A stretch of 64,000 bases of DNA from Microbacterium paraoxydans (GTDB lineage Bacteria > Actinomycetota > Actinomycetes > Actinomycetales > Microbacteriaceae). Numbering within the stretch: the stretch's first letter is position 1; every line of letters starts with the position of its first letter. The DNA lies in the NCBI RefSeq assembly GCF_018224615.1, contig NZ_JAGTUK010000005.1:62001-126000 (forward strand), given 5' to 3'. The notes under the pieces were generated by a model, which worked only from the letters and a program-made list of their open reading frames with translations, had not been told where the DNA came from and searched no databases. Shown here piece after piece: positions 38,896 to 47,797 of the stretch. The position numbers and the translations under genes are program-made.

Positions 38896-39903
38896 ATGGG
38901 TGCCCGCATCGCTGCCGTCGATTACTACCTGCCCGAGACCGTCCTCAGCAACGAAGACCTCTCCCGAGAGTTCCCGGAGTGGAGCGTGGAGAAGATCTCC
39001 GGGAAGACCGGGATCGACCGTCGCCACATCTCCGGTCCCGACGAGTTCTCGTCCGACCTCGCCATCGCGGCCGCGCGGCGTCTGTTCGAGCGTGACGGCA
39101 TCGACCCGCAGTCGATCGACTACGTGATCCTCTGCACGCAGAGCCCCGACTACTACCTCCCGTCGACCGCCTGCATCGTGCAAGACGCCCTGGGAATCCC
39201 CACCTCGGCCGGTGCCACTGACATCACGCTCGGCTGCTCGGGCTACATCTACGCCCTGGGGCTGGCGAAGGGTCTGATCGAGTCGGGCCAGGCCGCCAAC
39301 GTCCTGGTGGTCACGGCCGACACGTACACGAAGTTCATCAATCCGGCGGACAAGTCCGTGCGCACGATCTTCGGTGACGGCGCGGCCGCGACGCTCGTCA
39401 CGGCGGACGGCAGCGACACGGCACTCACCGCCATGACGTACGGCACCGACGGCTCCGGCGGCAAGAGCCTCATCGTGCCCAACGGTGGTCTGCGCGCGGG
39501 CGCGACGCTGCAGCCCAAGGCCGATACGGCGGTGCGCGAGCTCGTCGCGTCGGGCTACGACCTGTACATGGACGGTCCCGACATCTTCAACTTCACCCTG
39601 CGCGTCGTGCCGGAGACGGTCGAGCAGATCCTCACCAAGGCGCAGCTGGAGCAGGACGACATCGACCTGTTCGTGTTCCACCAGGCGAACGCGTTCATGC
39701 TCGAGCACCTGCGCAAGAAACTGAAAGTGCCGTCCGAGAAGTTTTTCGTCTCTCTCGCAGAGTCGGGCAACACGGTGTCGTCGACGATACCGATCGCGCT
39801 CGCCGACGCCGAGCGTCAGGGCGCGCTGAAGCCGGGCATGCGCGTGATGCTCCTCGGCTTCGGCGTCGGCCTCTCCTGGGGCGGGCTGGTCGCGACGTGG
39901 TGA
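38896..39903 (+). CDS. 3-oxoacyl-ACP synthase III-type condensing enzyme
   Basis: 335 residues, thiolase fold. The catalytic triad of KAS III enzymes is intact: Cys114 in DITLGCSGYIYAL, His262 in FVFHQANAFML and Asn292 in SLAESGNTVSSTIPIAL. KAS III starts chains by joining an acyl-CoA to malonyl-ACP. Together with ACP and reductase this gives the minimal set for one round of elongation to a 3-hydroxyacyl-ACP such as 3-hydroxybutyryl. No dehydratase or enoyl reductase is present, consistent with stopping at the hydroxy stage (inference). Its stop overlaps the next glycosyltransferase start (GTGA). Confidence 0.92.
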   Translation: MGARIAAVDYYLPETVLSNEDLSREFPEWSVEKISGKTGIDRRHISGPDEFSSDLAIAAARRLFERDGIDPQSIDYVILCTQSPDYYLPSTACIVQDALGIPTSAGATDITLGCSGYIYALGLAKGLIESGQAANVLVVTADTYTKFINPADKSVRTIFGDGAAATLVTADGSDTALTAMTYGTDGSGGKSLIVPNGGLRAGATLQPKADTAVRELVASGYDLYMDGPDIFNFTLRVVPETVEQILTKAQLEQDDIDLFVFHQANAFMLEHLRKKLKVPSEKFFVSLAESGNTVSSTIPIALADAERQGALKPGMRVMLLGFGVGLSWGGLVATW

Positions 39904-41069
39904 GCCGATCCTCCGCGCGCCCCACGCTCCTGATCCTGTCGTTCGTGCCGATCGACGGCGATCCGCGCGTCATCAAGCAGGTTCGCCGCTTCGTCGACGA
40001 ATACGACGTGACCACGTGCTCTCCCGGTCCGTCGCCGCACCCCGGGGTGACGCACGTGGAGATCCGTGGCGACCTCCCCCCGAAGCGGGACATCGTGACG
40101 AGGATCCGGGATGAGTTCGCGCTGCGCACGGAGGGCTTCCGGCGCATGTACTTCCAGACTCCCGGGGTGCTGGAGACCATCCACCTGCTCGAGGGCCGGC
40201 GGTTCGACGCCGTGATCGCGAATGACGCGGAGACGGTGGGCGTGGCGTGCCGCCTGTTCGGCGCCGACCGCGTGCACGCGGATCTGCACGAGTTCTTCCC
40301 CGACATGGGCTTCGACGACACCCGCCTCGGCCGGCGCCACCAGCGGTACTGGTCGTGGATGACGAAGCACCTCGTGTCGCAGGCGCACTCGTCGACCACG
40401 GTCGGCGGCGAGATCGCCAAGCGCTACCACGAGTACGGCATCTACCCCGGGGTGGTGACGAACTCGACGCACCTGCGCGACCTCCCGTACCGCCCGGTCG
40501 GCTCCTCGATCCGGCTCGTGCACAGCGGCAATCCCTTCCACGAGCGCAGCCTCGGCGAGATCATGCGCGCGGTCGCGGCCTCGCCGGTCGAGGTCACGTT
40601 CGACCTGTACCTGACGTGGCAGCCCGAGAAGATGCGTTCCGAGTTCGTGGCGCTCGCCGAGGAACTGGGACCGCGGATCACGGTGCACGATCCCGTGCCG
40701 CAGTCCGTGCTCATCGAGACCCTCAATCAGTATGACCTCGGCATCCATATCCTCCAGCCGGTGAGCACCAACAACGTGATGGCGCTGCCGAACAAGTTCT
40801 TCGACTACGTGCAGGCGCGCCTGGGCATCATCGTCGGGCCGTCGATCGAGATGGCGCGTATCGTCCGCGAGCACGACCTCGGCGTGGTCACCGAGGGCTT
40901 CGACGAGGCGTCGATCGCGGCGACCATCGACGCTCTCACGCCCGAGCGCGTCGACGAGTTCAAGCAGGCGGCGATGCGTGCCGCCGATCCGCTCTCCGCG
41001 GAGCGCCAGGTGGAGGTGTGGGCGCGGGCCGTGGAGGAGATCGTCGCACGTTCGGCGGGTCGTGTCTGA
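39900..41069 (+). CDS. GT4-like glycosyltransferase
   Basis: 389 residues. N-terminal LLILSFVPIDGDPRVIKQVRRF is typical of a GT4 subfamily in polysaccharide loci. YVDAxD-type linker replaced by RVHADLHEFFPDMGFDD. The second domain starts at IRLVHSGNPFHERSLGEIMR, and the sugar-nucleotide segment reads NQYDLGIHILQPVSTNNVMALPNKFFDYVQARLGIIVGPS, where the conserved Glu of GT4 is replaced by a KFFDY context. Coupled by overlap to the KAS III gene upstream and to GT-B paralog 4 downstream (eight bases), so the acyl module and two glycosyltransferases may be one transcript. Confidence 0.83.
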   Translation: MSRSSARPTLLILSFVPIDGDPRVIKQVRRFVDEYDVTTCSPGPSPHPGVTHVEIRGDLPPKRDIVTRIRDEFALRTEGFRRMYFQTPGVLETIHLLEGRRFDAVIANDAETVGVACRLFGADRVHADLHEFFPDMGFDDTRLGRRHQRYWSWMTKHLVSQAHSSTTVGGEIAKRYHEYGIYPGVVTNSTHLRDLPYRPVGSSIRLVHSGNPFHERSLGEIMRAVAASPVEVTFDLYLTWQPEKMRSEFVALAEELGPRITVHDPVPQSVLIETLNQYDLGIHILQPVSTNNVMALPNKFFDYVQARLGIIVGPSIEMARIVREHDLGVVTEGFDEASIAATIDALTPERVDEFKQAAMRAADPLSAERQVEVWARAVEEIVARSAGRV

Positions 41070-42240
41070 CCTCGCGGCGCGGGTGTATCGCGTCGCGCAG
41101 ACGCTCGTGCCCGCCTCGATCGCGGGGTACGTGCTCCCCGGGCATGTGCGCCAGTTCCGCGAGACGGGGGTCACCTCGGTGCGCGGTGCCGGACGCCGGC
41201 TGCTCATCGCGCCCGTGAACTCGGCGGGGCAGGGGTACGCGTGGGCGCGAGCGGCCGAGACGCTGCCCGATGTCGCGGCCGCCAGCGCGATGTTCCGCGG
41301 GGGAGACGACGTGTTCGGCTTCGCCGCCGATCATCTGATCCCCGCGACGGCGCTGATCGGCAACGACCGCTGGCGCCGCGCGCAGCGCCGTGCCATCCTT
41401 CACGGCTTCACTCACGTGATGATCGAGTCGGGGCGTCACCTGTTCGAACTCGACGGCGACCCGTTGGAGCTCGTGCGTGAGCTGCAGGCCGCGGGCGTCC
41501 GCGTGGCGCTGGTGTGGCACGGAAGCGACATCCGTCTTCCGAGTGCGCACGCGGCACGTGAACCCGACTCGCCCTTCCACGGCGACCGCTATGCCGGGAC
41601 CGCCGTGCTCGAGGAGATCGCCGAGCGGCATGCGCGCCTCGCGCAGGCCGCCGGGGTGCCCGTGTTCGTCTCCACCCCGGATCTGCTGCCGTTCGCGCCG
41701 GGGGCCACGTGGCTGCCGGTCGTGGTGGACCCGCACCGCTGGGCGTCGGCGGCGCATCGCCCGGCGCTCAGCGGCGACAGGCCGCTCCAGGTCGTGCATG
41801 CCCCCTCGAGCGCGGGGCTGAAGGGCAGCGATCGCATCGCCGCGGCCGTCCAGCGGCTCCAGGCCGAGGGGCTCATCGAGTACACCGAGGTGCGGGGCAT
41901 CCCCGCCGAGCGCATGCCGGAGCTCTACGGCGGCGCGGACATCGTGCTGGATCAGTTCCTCGCCGGTGCCTACGGAGTTGCGGTGTGCGAGGCGCTCGCG
42001 TCCGGACGACTCGTGGTGAGCCACGTGGCGGAGGAGACCAGGGCGGCGGTGCGCGCGGCCAGCGGTGCGGAGCTGCCGGTGGTGCAGGCCAGGGCAGCGG
42101 AGTTGGAGGACGTGCTGCGCGAGATCGCCGGGAACCGCGAGCACTACGCCAGGAGGGCCGCGGAGGGGCCGGCGTTCGTGCGAGCCGTGCACGACGGGAC
42201 GATGTCGGCCCAGGTGCTGCGGCCGTTCCTCGACGCGTGA
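41062..42240 (+). CDS. GT-B glycosyltransferase, 'NxxGQGYxW' family paralog 4
   Basis: 392 residues. Landmarks as in paralogs 1-3: LLIAPVNSAGQGYAWARAAE, ALVWHGSDIRLPSAHAARE (HGSD here instead of HGTD), FVSTPDLLPFAPGATWLPV, VVHAPSSAGLKGSDRIAAAV and DIVLDQFLAGAYGVAVCEALASGR. It is on the opposite strand and 5 kb from the others, so the duplication is not purely tandem. GTG 41062 overlaps the preceding gene. Confidence 0.78.
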   Translation: MSDLAARVYRVAQTLVPASIAGYVLPGHVRQFRETGVTSVRGAGRRLLIAPVNSAGQGYAWARAAETLPDVAAASAMFRGGDDVFGFAADHLIPATALIGNDRWRRAQRRAILHGFTHVMIESGRHLFELDGDPLELVRELQAAGVRVALVWHGSDIRLPSAHAAREPDSPFHGDRYAGTAVLEEIAERHARLAQAAGVPVFVSTPDLLPFAPGATWLPVVVDPHRWASAAHRPALSGDRPLQVVHAPSSAGLKGSDRIAAAVQRLQAEGLIEYTEVRGIPAERMPELYGGADIVLDQFLAGAYGVAVCEALASGRLVVSHVAEETRAAVRAASGAELPVVQARAAELEDVLREIAGNREHYARRAAEGPAFVRAVHDGTMSAQVLRPFLDA

Positions 42241-42254
42241 GCCGGCGGGCTCCG

Positions 42255-42268
42255 TAGAGTAGATGCTC
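42255..42268 (+). promoter_or_regulatory. -10 element that decides the wecB start
   Basis: TAGAGT at 42255-42260. The ATG at 42263 is only two bases after it and would lie upstream of the transcript. The in-frame GTG 42269 is eight bases after it and is the likely leaderless start. Confidence 0.5.
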
Positions 42269-43333
42269 GTGAAGATCGTCAGCGTCGTCGGCGCGCGCCC
42301 CCAGTTCGTCAAGCTCGCCCCGATCCATCATGCCGCGCGTGCGGCCGGTGTGGAGCACGTGATCGTGCACACCGGGCAGCACTACGACCCGCTCCTGTCC
42401 GACGTGTTCTTCGAGGATCTCGGTATCGGCGCGCCGGACGTGCACCTCGGAGTCGGCAGCGGCTCGCACGGCGTGCAGACCGGTGCGATGCTGGGCGCCC
42501 TGGATGCGGTGTTCGACGAGCACCGCCCCGACTGGGTGCTGGTGTACGGCGACACCAACTCGACGGTGGCAGCGGCGCTGAGCGCGGTCAAGCTGCACAT
42601 CCCCGTGGCGCACCTGGAGGCCGGGCTCCGCAGCTTCAACCGTCGCATGCCCGAGGAGCACAACCGGGTCCTGACCGACCACGCGGCCGACCTGCTGCTC
42701 GCCCCGACCCAGGTCGCGGTCGACCATCTCACGCGCGAGGGTCTGGCCGAGCGCACAGTGCTGGTGGGCGACGTGATGACCGACGTGCTGTTCGACGTGC
42801 GCGACCGTGTGGCCCGGCGTGGGGCGGACGAGGGGGAGCGGCTGGACGCGGCGCCCGGTGAGTACTACCTCGCCACGATCCACCGCGCGGAGAACACCGA
42901 CGACCCTGCCCGACTGCGGCAGGTGGTCGAGGCGCTGGCCGGGCTCGACCGTCCCGTGGTGCTGCTTGCGCACCCGCGTGTCGTGGCGAAGGCTGCGGCG
43001 CACGGCATCGACCTCAACAGCGGCTCCCTCGCCGCGCGGGCGCCGCTCGCCTACCCCGACCTGATCGCGGCGGCGGCCGCGAGCGCGGGCGTCGTGACGG
43101 ATTCGGGCGGTCTCCAGAAGGAGGCGTTCCTGCTGCGGGTGCCCTGCACGACCGTGCGCACCGAGACGGAGTGGGTGGAGACGGTGGAGCTGGGCTGGAA
43201 CGTGCTCGCGAACACGCGCGAGGAGATCGCCGCGGCCGTGACCCGTCCGCGTCCGGTGCCGACGGACGCCGCGCCGTACGGTGACGGGAACGCCGCCGAG
43301 CGCGTGATCGCGGTGCTGTCCGAGCGCCGCTGA
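42269..43333 (+). CDS. UDP-N-acetylglucosamine 2-epimerase (non-hydrolysing), WecB/WbpI-like
   Basis: 354 residues from GTG 42269, giving the normal family opening MKIVSVVGARPQFVKLAPI. Other motifs: HTGQHYDPLLSDVFFEDLGI, VLVYGDTNSTVAAAL, AHLEAGLRSFNRRMPEEHNR, TDSGGLQKEAFLLRVPC. Interconverts UDP-GlcNAc and UDP-ManNAc; the WbpI subgroup instead epimerises UDP-GlcNAc(3NAc)A. The presence of WbpD/E/B-like genes at 22-25 kb makes the latter possible. Followed by the 6-dehydrogenase, the usual partner. Confidence 0.92.
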   Translation: MKIVSVVGARPQFVKLAPIHHAARAAGVEHVIVHTGQHYDPLLSDVFFEDLGIGAPDVHLGVGSGSHGVQTGAMLGALDAVFDEHRPDWVLVYGDTNSTVAAALSAVKLHIPVAHLEAGLRSFNRRMPEEHNRVLTDHAADLLLAPTQVAVDHLTREGLAERTVLVGDVMTDVLFDVRDRVARRGADEGERLDAAPGEYYLATIHRAENTDDPARLRQVVEALAGLDRPVVLLAHPRVVAKAAAHGIDLNSGSLAARAPLAYPDLIAAAAASAGVVTDSGGLQKEAFLLRVPCTTVRTETEWVETVELGWNVLANTREEIAAAVTRPRPVPTDAAPYGDGNAAERVIAVLSERR

Positions 43334-43336
43334 GCC

Positions 43337-43350
43337 CTCCGCGCGCGGAG
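43337..43350. repeat. 14-base perfect palindrome between wecB-like and dehydrogenase genes
   Basis: CTCCGCGCGCGGAG at 43337-43350, three bases after the epimerase stop and 20 before the next -10. Could be a weak terminator or an operator. Confidence 0.35.
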
Positions 43351-43369
43351 CCGGTCACCCGCGCCGGAA

Positions 43370-43382
43370 TATACTCGAACCC
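43370..43382 (+). promoter_or_regulatory. leaderless-type -10 element (consensus)
   Basis: TATACT at 43370-43375, seven bases, ATG 43383. Confidence 0.6.
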
Positions 43383-44693
43383 ATGCGTATTGCCGTCGTG
43401 GCCCTCGGAAAGATCGGCCTCCCCCTCGCCGTCCAGTTCGCCAGCAAGGGGCACGACGTGGTCGGGGTCGACGTCAACGCGGCCCTCGTGGACAGCGTCA
43501 ACCGGGGCATCGAGCCGTTCCCGGGCGAGGCGCAGCTGCAGGAGAAGCTGACCGAGGCGCTGGATGCCGGGCGGCTGCGTGCGACGACGGACTACGCCGA
43601 CGCGATCCCCGGAGCCGACGCCGTGGTGGTGGTCGTCCCGCTGTTCGTGAACGAGGAGACCGCCGAGCCGGAGTTCGGGTGGATGGACGCCGCCACTCGC
43701 TCGCTCGCGGAGCACCTGACCCCGGGAACGCTCGTGTCGTATGAGACGACGCTCCCGGTCGGAGTGACGCGCGGCCGTTGGAAGCCGCTGCTTGAAGAGG
43801 TCTCCGGGCTGCGTGAGGGGGAGGACTTCCACGTCGTGTTCTCGCCGGAGCGGGTGTTCTCCGGGCGCATCTTCGCGGATCTGCGCAAGTACCCCAAGCT
43901 GATCGGTGCCCTCTCCGACCAGGGCGCCCGGCGCGCCGTAGAGTTCTACGAGTCGGTGCTCGACTTCGACGACCGTCCCGACCTGCCGCGCGCCAACGGG
44001 GTGTGGGACCTGCAGAGCGCCGAGGCGGCCGAGATGGCCAAGCTCGCCGAGACCACGTATCGCGATGTGAACATCGGCTTGGCGAACCAGTTCGCGCTGT
44101 TCGCCGGCGCCAACGGCATCGACGTCTACCAGGTGATCGAGGCCTGCAACTCCCAGGTGTTCAGCCACATCCACCGCCCCGGTATCGCGGTGGGCGGGCA
44201 CTGCATCCCGGTGTACCCGAAGCTGTACCTGTCGACCGACCCCGACGCCGACATCGTGCGCACGGCGCGGGAGTTCAACGAGTCGATGCCCGAGCGCCTG
44301 GTCGCCCAGGCCGAGGGGATGCTGGGCGATCTGTCGGGGCTGCGTGCGGTCGTGCTGGGCGCGGCCTACCGGGGCGGCGTGAAGGAGACGGCGTTCTCCG
44401 GTGTGTTCCCCACGGTCGAGGCCCTGCGTCGCCGGGGCGCCGAGGTGCGCGTGCACGACCCGCTGTACACGGATGACGAACTGCGCGCGCTCGGGCTCGA
44501 GCCGTACGCGCTGGGCGACGGCGTCGATCTTGCGATCGTGCAGACCGACCACGCCGAGTACCGCACGCTTCGCCCGGTGCAACTGCCGGAGATCCGTCTC
44601 CTGGTCGACGGGCGCGCCGTGACCGATGCCGCCGTCTGGGCCGGCACGCCCCGCATGGTCGTCGGAGCCGGGCGCACCTCCGCCGCGGTCTGA
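43383..44693 (+). CDS. UDP-N-acetyl-hexosamine 6-dehydrogenase (WecC/WbpA-like)
   Basis: 436 residues. NAD-dependent four-electron oxidation of UDP-ManNAc or UDP-GlcNAc to the uronic acid. Rossmann motif IAVVALGKIGLPLAVQFA, central helix DLQSAEAAEMAKLAETTYRDVNI, and catalytic Cys274 in GIAVGGHCIPVYPK. The C-terminal domain has LGAAYRGGVKETAFSG, the conserved GxxYK-like loop. Which epimer it uses is not decidable here. Either way it supplies the uronic acid for the 3-amino pathway at 22261-24955 or for a ManNAcA residue. Confidence 0.92.
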   Translation: MRIAVVALGKIGLPLAVQFASKGHDVVGVDVNAALVDSVNRGIEPFPGEAQLQEKLTEALDAGRLRATTDYADAIPGADAVVVVVPLFVNEETAEPEFGWMDAATRSLAEHLTPGTLVSYETTLPVGVTRGRWKPLLEEVSGLREGEDFHVVFSPERVFSGRIFADLRKYPKLIGALSDQGARRAVEFYESVLDFDDRPDLPRANGVWDLQSAEAAEMAKLAETTYRDVNIGLANQFALFAGANGIDVYQVIEACNSQVFSHIHRPGIAVGGHCIPVYPKLYLSTDPDADIVRTAREFNESMPERLVAQAEGMLGDLSGLRAVVLGAAYRGGVKETAFSGVFPTVEALRRRGAEVRVHDPLYTDDELRALGLEPYALGDGVDLAIVQTDHAEYRTLRPVQLPEIRLLVDGRAVTDAAVWAGTPRMVVGAGRTSAAV

Positions 44694-44703
44694 CCATCGG
44701 CAG

Positions 44704-44727
44704 GGGAGCGCCGCGGCTCAAGCTCCC
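44704..44727. terminator. hairpin after the dehydrogenase gene
   Basis: GGGAGC (44704-44709) pairs with GCTCCC (44722-44727), 12-base loop. Between the dehydrogenase stop and the glf promoter. Confidence 0.4.
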
Positions 44728-44740
44728 AGGCGCGCGCCGA

Positions 44741-45886
<1,146 letters not shown>

Positions 45887-45889
<3 letters not shown>

Positions 45890-45899
45890 ACTCGGAACC
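45887..45899 (+). promoter_or_regulatory. -10 element overlapping the glf stop codon
   Basis: TAGACT at 45887-45892, its TAG being the glf stop (45887-45889). Seven bases later comes GTG 45900. Confidence 0.55.
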
Positions 45900-46691
45900 G
45901 TGAGTCACGCTGCTGTCGGGGCGCCCGGGACGCCCCGGCGCTATCTGCATTCGCTGTGGCTGCTCTCCGCCCGTGACCTGAAGGTGCGGTACGCGACGAG
46001 CGCCCTCGGCTACCTGTGGTCGGTGCTCGATCCGCTGGTGATGAGCGCGATCTACTGGTTCGTGTTCACGCAGGTGTTCCACCGGAGCGTGGGCGAAGAC
46101 CCGTACATCGTGTTCCTCATCGTGGCTCTGCTGCCGTGGGTGTGGTTCAACACGTCGGTATCGGACTTCACGCGGGCGTTCAAGAAGGACTCGCGCCTCG
46201 TGCGCTCGACCGCGATCCCGAGGTCGATCTGGGTCAATCGCATCGTGCTCAGCAAGGGCATCGAGTTCCTGTTCTCGATTCCGGTGCTCGTGCTGTTCGC
46301 GGTGTTCAGCGGCGCCACGGTCAACGTGATGCTGCTGTGGTTCCCGGTCGCGATCCTCCTGCAGATCATGCTGCTGGTCGGTCTCGGGCTGCTCGTGGCA
46401 CCGCTGTGCGTGCTGTACGCCGATCTGGAGCGCACGACCGCCCTGATCCTGCGCGCGCTGTTCTACGCCTCGCCGGTGATCTACTCCTTCGAGGACCTGC
46501 CGGCGCCGTTCGACGTGATCGGTGCGTTCAACCCGCTCGCCGGGATCTTCACGCTCTACCGCGTGGGGTTCTTCCCCGAGCTGTGGGATCCGATGCCGGT
46601 GATCGTGAGCGTCGTGATGTGCGTGGTCATCCTCGCCCTCGGCGTGTGGACGTTCCGGAGCCTCGAGCGTCCGGTGCTGAAGGAGCTGTGA
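45900..46691 (+). CDS. ABC-2 type polysaccharide export permease, second copy
   Basis: 263 residues, six hydrophobic helices (PLVMSAIYWFVFTQVFH, YIVFLIVALLPWVWF, FLFSIPVLVLFAVFSG, FPVAILLQIMLLVGLGLLV, LILRALFYASPVIYSF, VIVSVVMCVVILALGVWTF). The N-terminal SARDLKVRYATSALGYLWSVLDP is the amphipathic entry typical of Wzm proteins; the LYADLERT segment replaces FRDAEN. It resembles mycobacterial galactan exporters in context: next to glf and close to GlfT1/GlfT2-like genes. GTG 45900 is leaderless. The stop and following ATG lie inside a 23-base repeat that recurs before the ATPase gene. Confidence 0.92.
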   Translation: MSHAAVGAPGTPRRYLHSLWLLSARDLKVRYATSALGYLWSVLDPLVMSAIYWFVFTQVFHRSVGEDPYIVFLIVALLPWVWFNTSVSDFTRAFKKDSRLVRSTAIPRSIWVNRIVLSKGIEFLFSIPVLVLFAVFSGATVNVMLLWFPVAILLQIMLLVGLGLLVAPLCVLYADLERTTALILRALFYASPVIYSFEDLPAPFDVIGAFNPLAGIFTLYRVGFFPELWDPMPVIVSVVMCVVILALGVWTFRSLERPVLKEL

Positions 46692-46701
46692 TGTCCGCGG
46701 C
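46679..46701 (+). repeat. 23-base direct repeat, copy 1
   Basis: Bases 46679-46701 are identical to 48318-48340. Each copy covers the end of one gene (…KEL, TGA), an overlapping ATG, and the first codons MSA(A) of the next. Core: GGAGCTGTGATGTCCGCGG. Confidence 0.85.
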
Positions 46702-47797
46702 TGCACGCGTGCTCATCGCGGAGCTCGACTCGCCCGCGCAGGCGGCGCTCTTCGATGGTGCTTCCGACGTGCGCGAGGCGATCACCGAGCTGACGGGCAT
46801 GCTCCGGATCGGCATGCTCGTCTCCAGCGAGATCCTGGTGACCGACGCCATGCTGCTCGACGGGGCGTACTTCATGGCGCTGGGCCCCGACGGCGTCATG
46901 AGCGAGCTGGGCGCGACGCCGGGGCGCTACCCGCTCACGATCACCGGCGTGCACCCGACCCTCAGGGAGGGGCTCGAGGTGCGGCTCGCGAACGACGGCT
47001 TCCGGTGGTCGCTTCCCGCTCTGCGCGGTGTCTCCGAGGCACCGCCGCAGATCCGGCACGTCTGGGAGGAGTGGCTGCGCTTCGTCGAGTCCGGGATCAT
47101 CCGGTACGAGCAGCAGGCCGGTGGTGATGCTCCGCTGCGCACGGGCTCGCCGCCGGCTCCCTCACCGGAGGCGCTGTCCGTGATCGCCGAGGCGCGTCTC
47201 GATGAGGTGCGGTACCGCAGCATCGCATGGCAGCGGATCGATGCCCTCCCCCTGGGCGAGGCTGATCGCGCCGCGGTGCGTCGCTGGTGGGGCGATGCCT
47301 ATCTCCGCATGATCGCCGAGAACGCCGGGGCGGATTGGGTGACTTTCGGTGCCGACAGCGACGGTCATCTGGCGCGTGCCGCGCATGACGTGGAGCTCCC
47401 CCTGTCGACGGCGTTGGTCGACTGGGCCAGGGATTCCACGCCCGCCACGATCGCGGTCGCCTGGGATGCGTCGCGTCGCCAGCGGCACCGACTGCGCGAG
47501 CGCCCGTCCTGGTCTCGGATGCGCGGGCTCGCGTTCGCGGCCACTCAGGTGACGGCCGCGCCGTCACGGGGCTCCGTGTTGTTGACGTCGATCGCGAAAC
47601 TCGTCATCGCCCTCTGCGTGGTCGCCCTCGCCGTTCCTGGACTGGGGATCGGCTCCGTGGACAACGTCTGGACGTGGGTCGCCTTCGTGGGCGCGATCGC
47701 CACGACCGTTCCCTTCGAGTCTCTCGGCGCCCTGCGGGAGCTTCTCGCGAAAGACCCGCGGGCGCGATTCGTCCTCCACCGGGGGGCGGCGTCATGA
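46691..47797 (+). CDS. unrecognised protein with two C-terminal membrane helices
   Basis: 368 residues. I do not recognise the family. The first 290 residues look soluble and mixed alpha/beta: an N-terminal stretch of short helices (FDGASDVREAITELTGMLRI), then EAPPQIRHVWEEWLRFVESG and ADRAAVRRWWGDAYLRMIAE. The C-terminus has two transmembrane helices (VLLTSIAKLVIALCVVALAVPGL and VWTWVAFVGAIATTVPF) and a short cytosolic tail. ATG 46691 lies within the previous stop (TGATG), and the 3' end overlaps the NUDIX gene (ATGA). It sits between permease and ATPase of an ABC exporter, an unusual place, bracketed by the 23-base repeat. Confidence 0.7.
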   Translation: MSAAARVLIAELDSPAQAALFDGASDVREAITELTGMLRIGMLVSSEILVTDAMLLDGAYFMALGPDGVMSELGATPGRYPLTITGVHPTLREGLEVRLANDGFRWSLPALRGVSEAPPQIRHVWEEWLRFVESGIIRYEQQAGGDAPLRTGSPPAPSPEALSVIAEARLDEVRYRSIAWQRIDALPLGEADRAAVRRWWGDAYLRMIAENAGADWVTFGADSDGHLARAAHDVELPLSTALVDWARDSTPATIAVAWDASRRQRHRLRERPSWSRMRGLAFAATQVTAAPSRGSVLLTSIAKLVIALCVVALAVPGLGIGSVDNVWTWVAFVGAIATTVPFESLGALRELLAKDPRARFVLHRGAAS

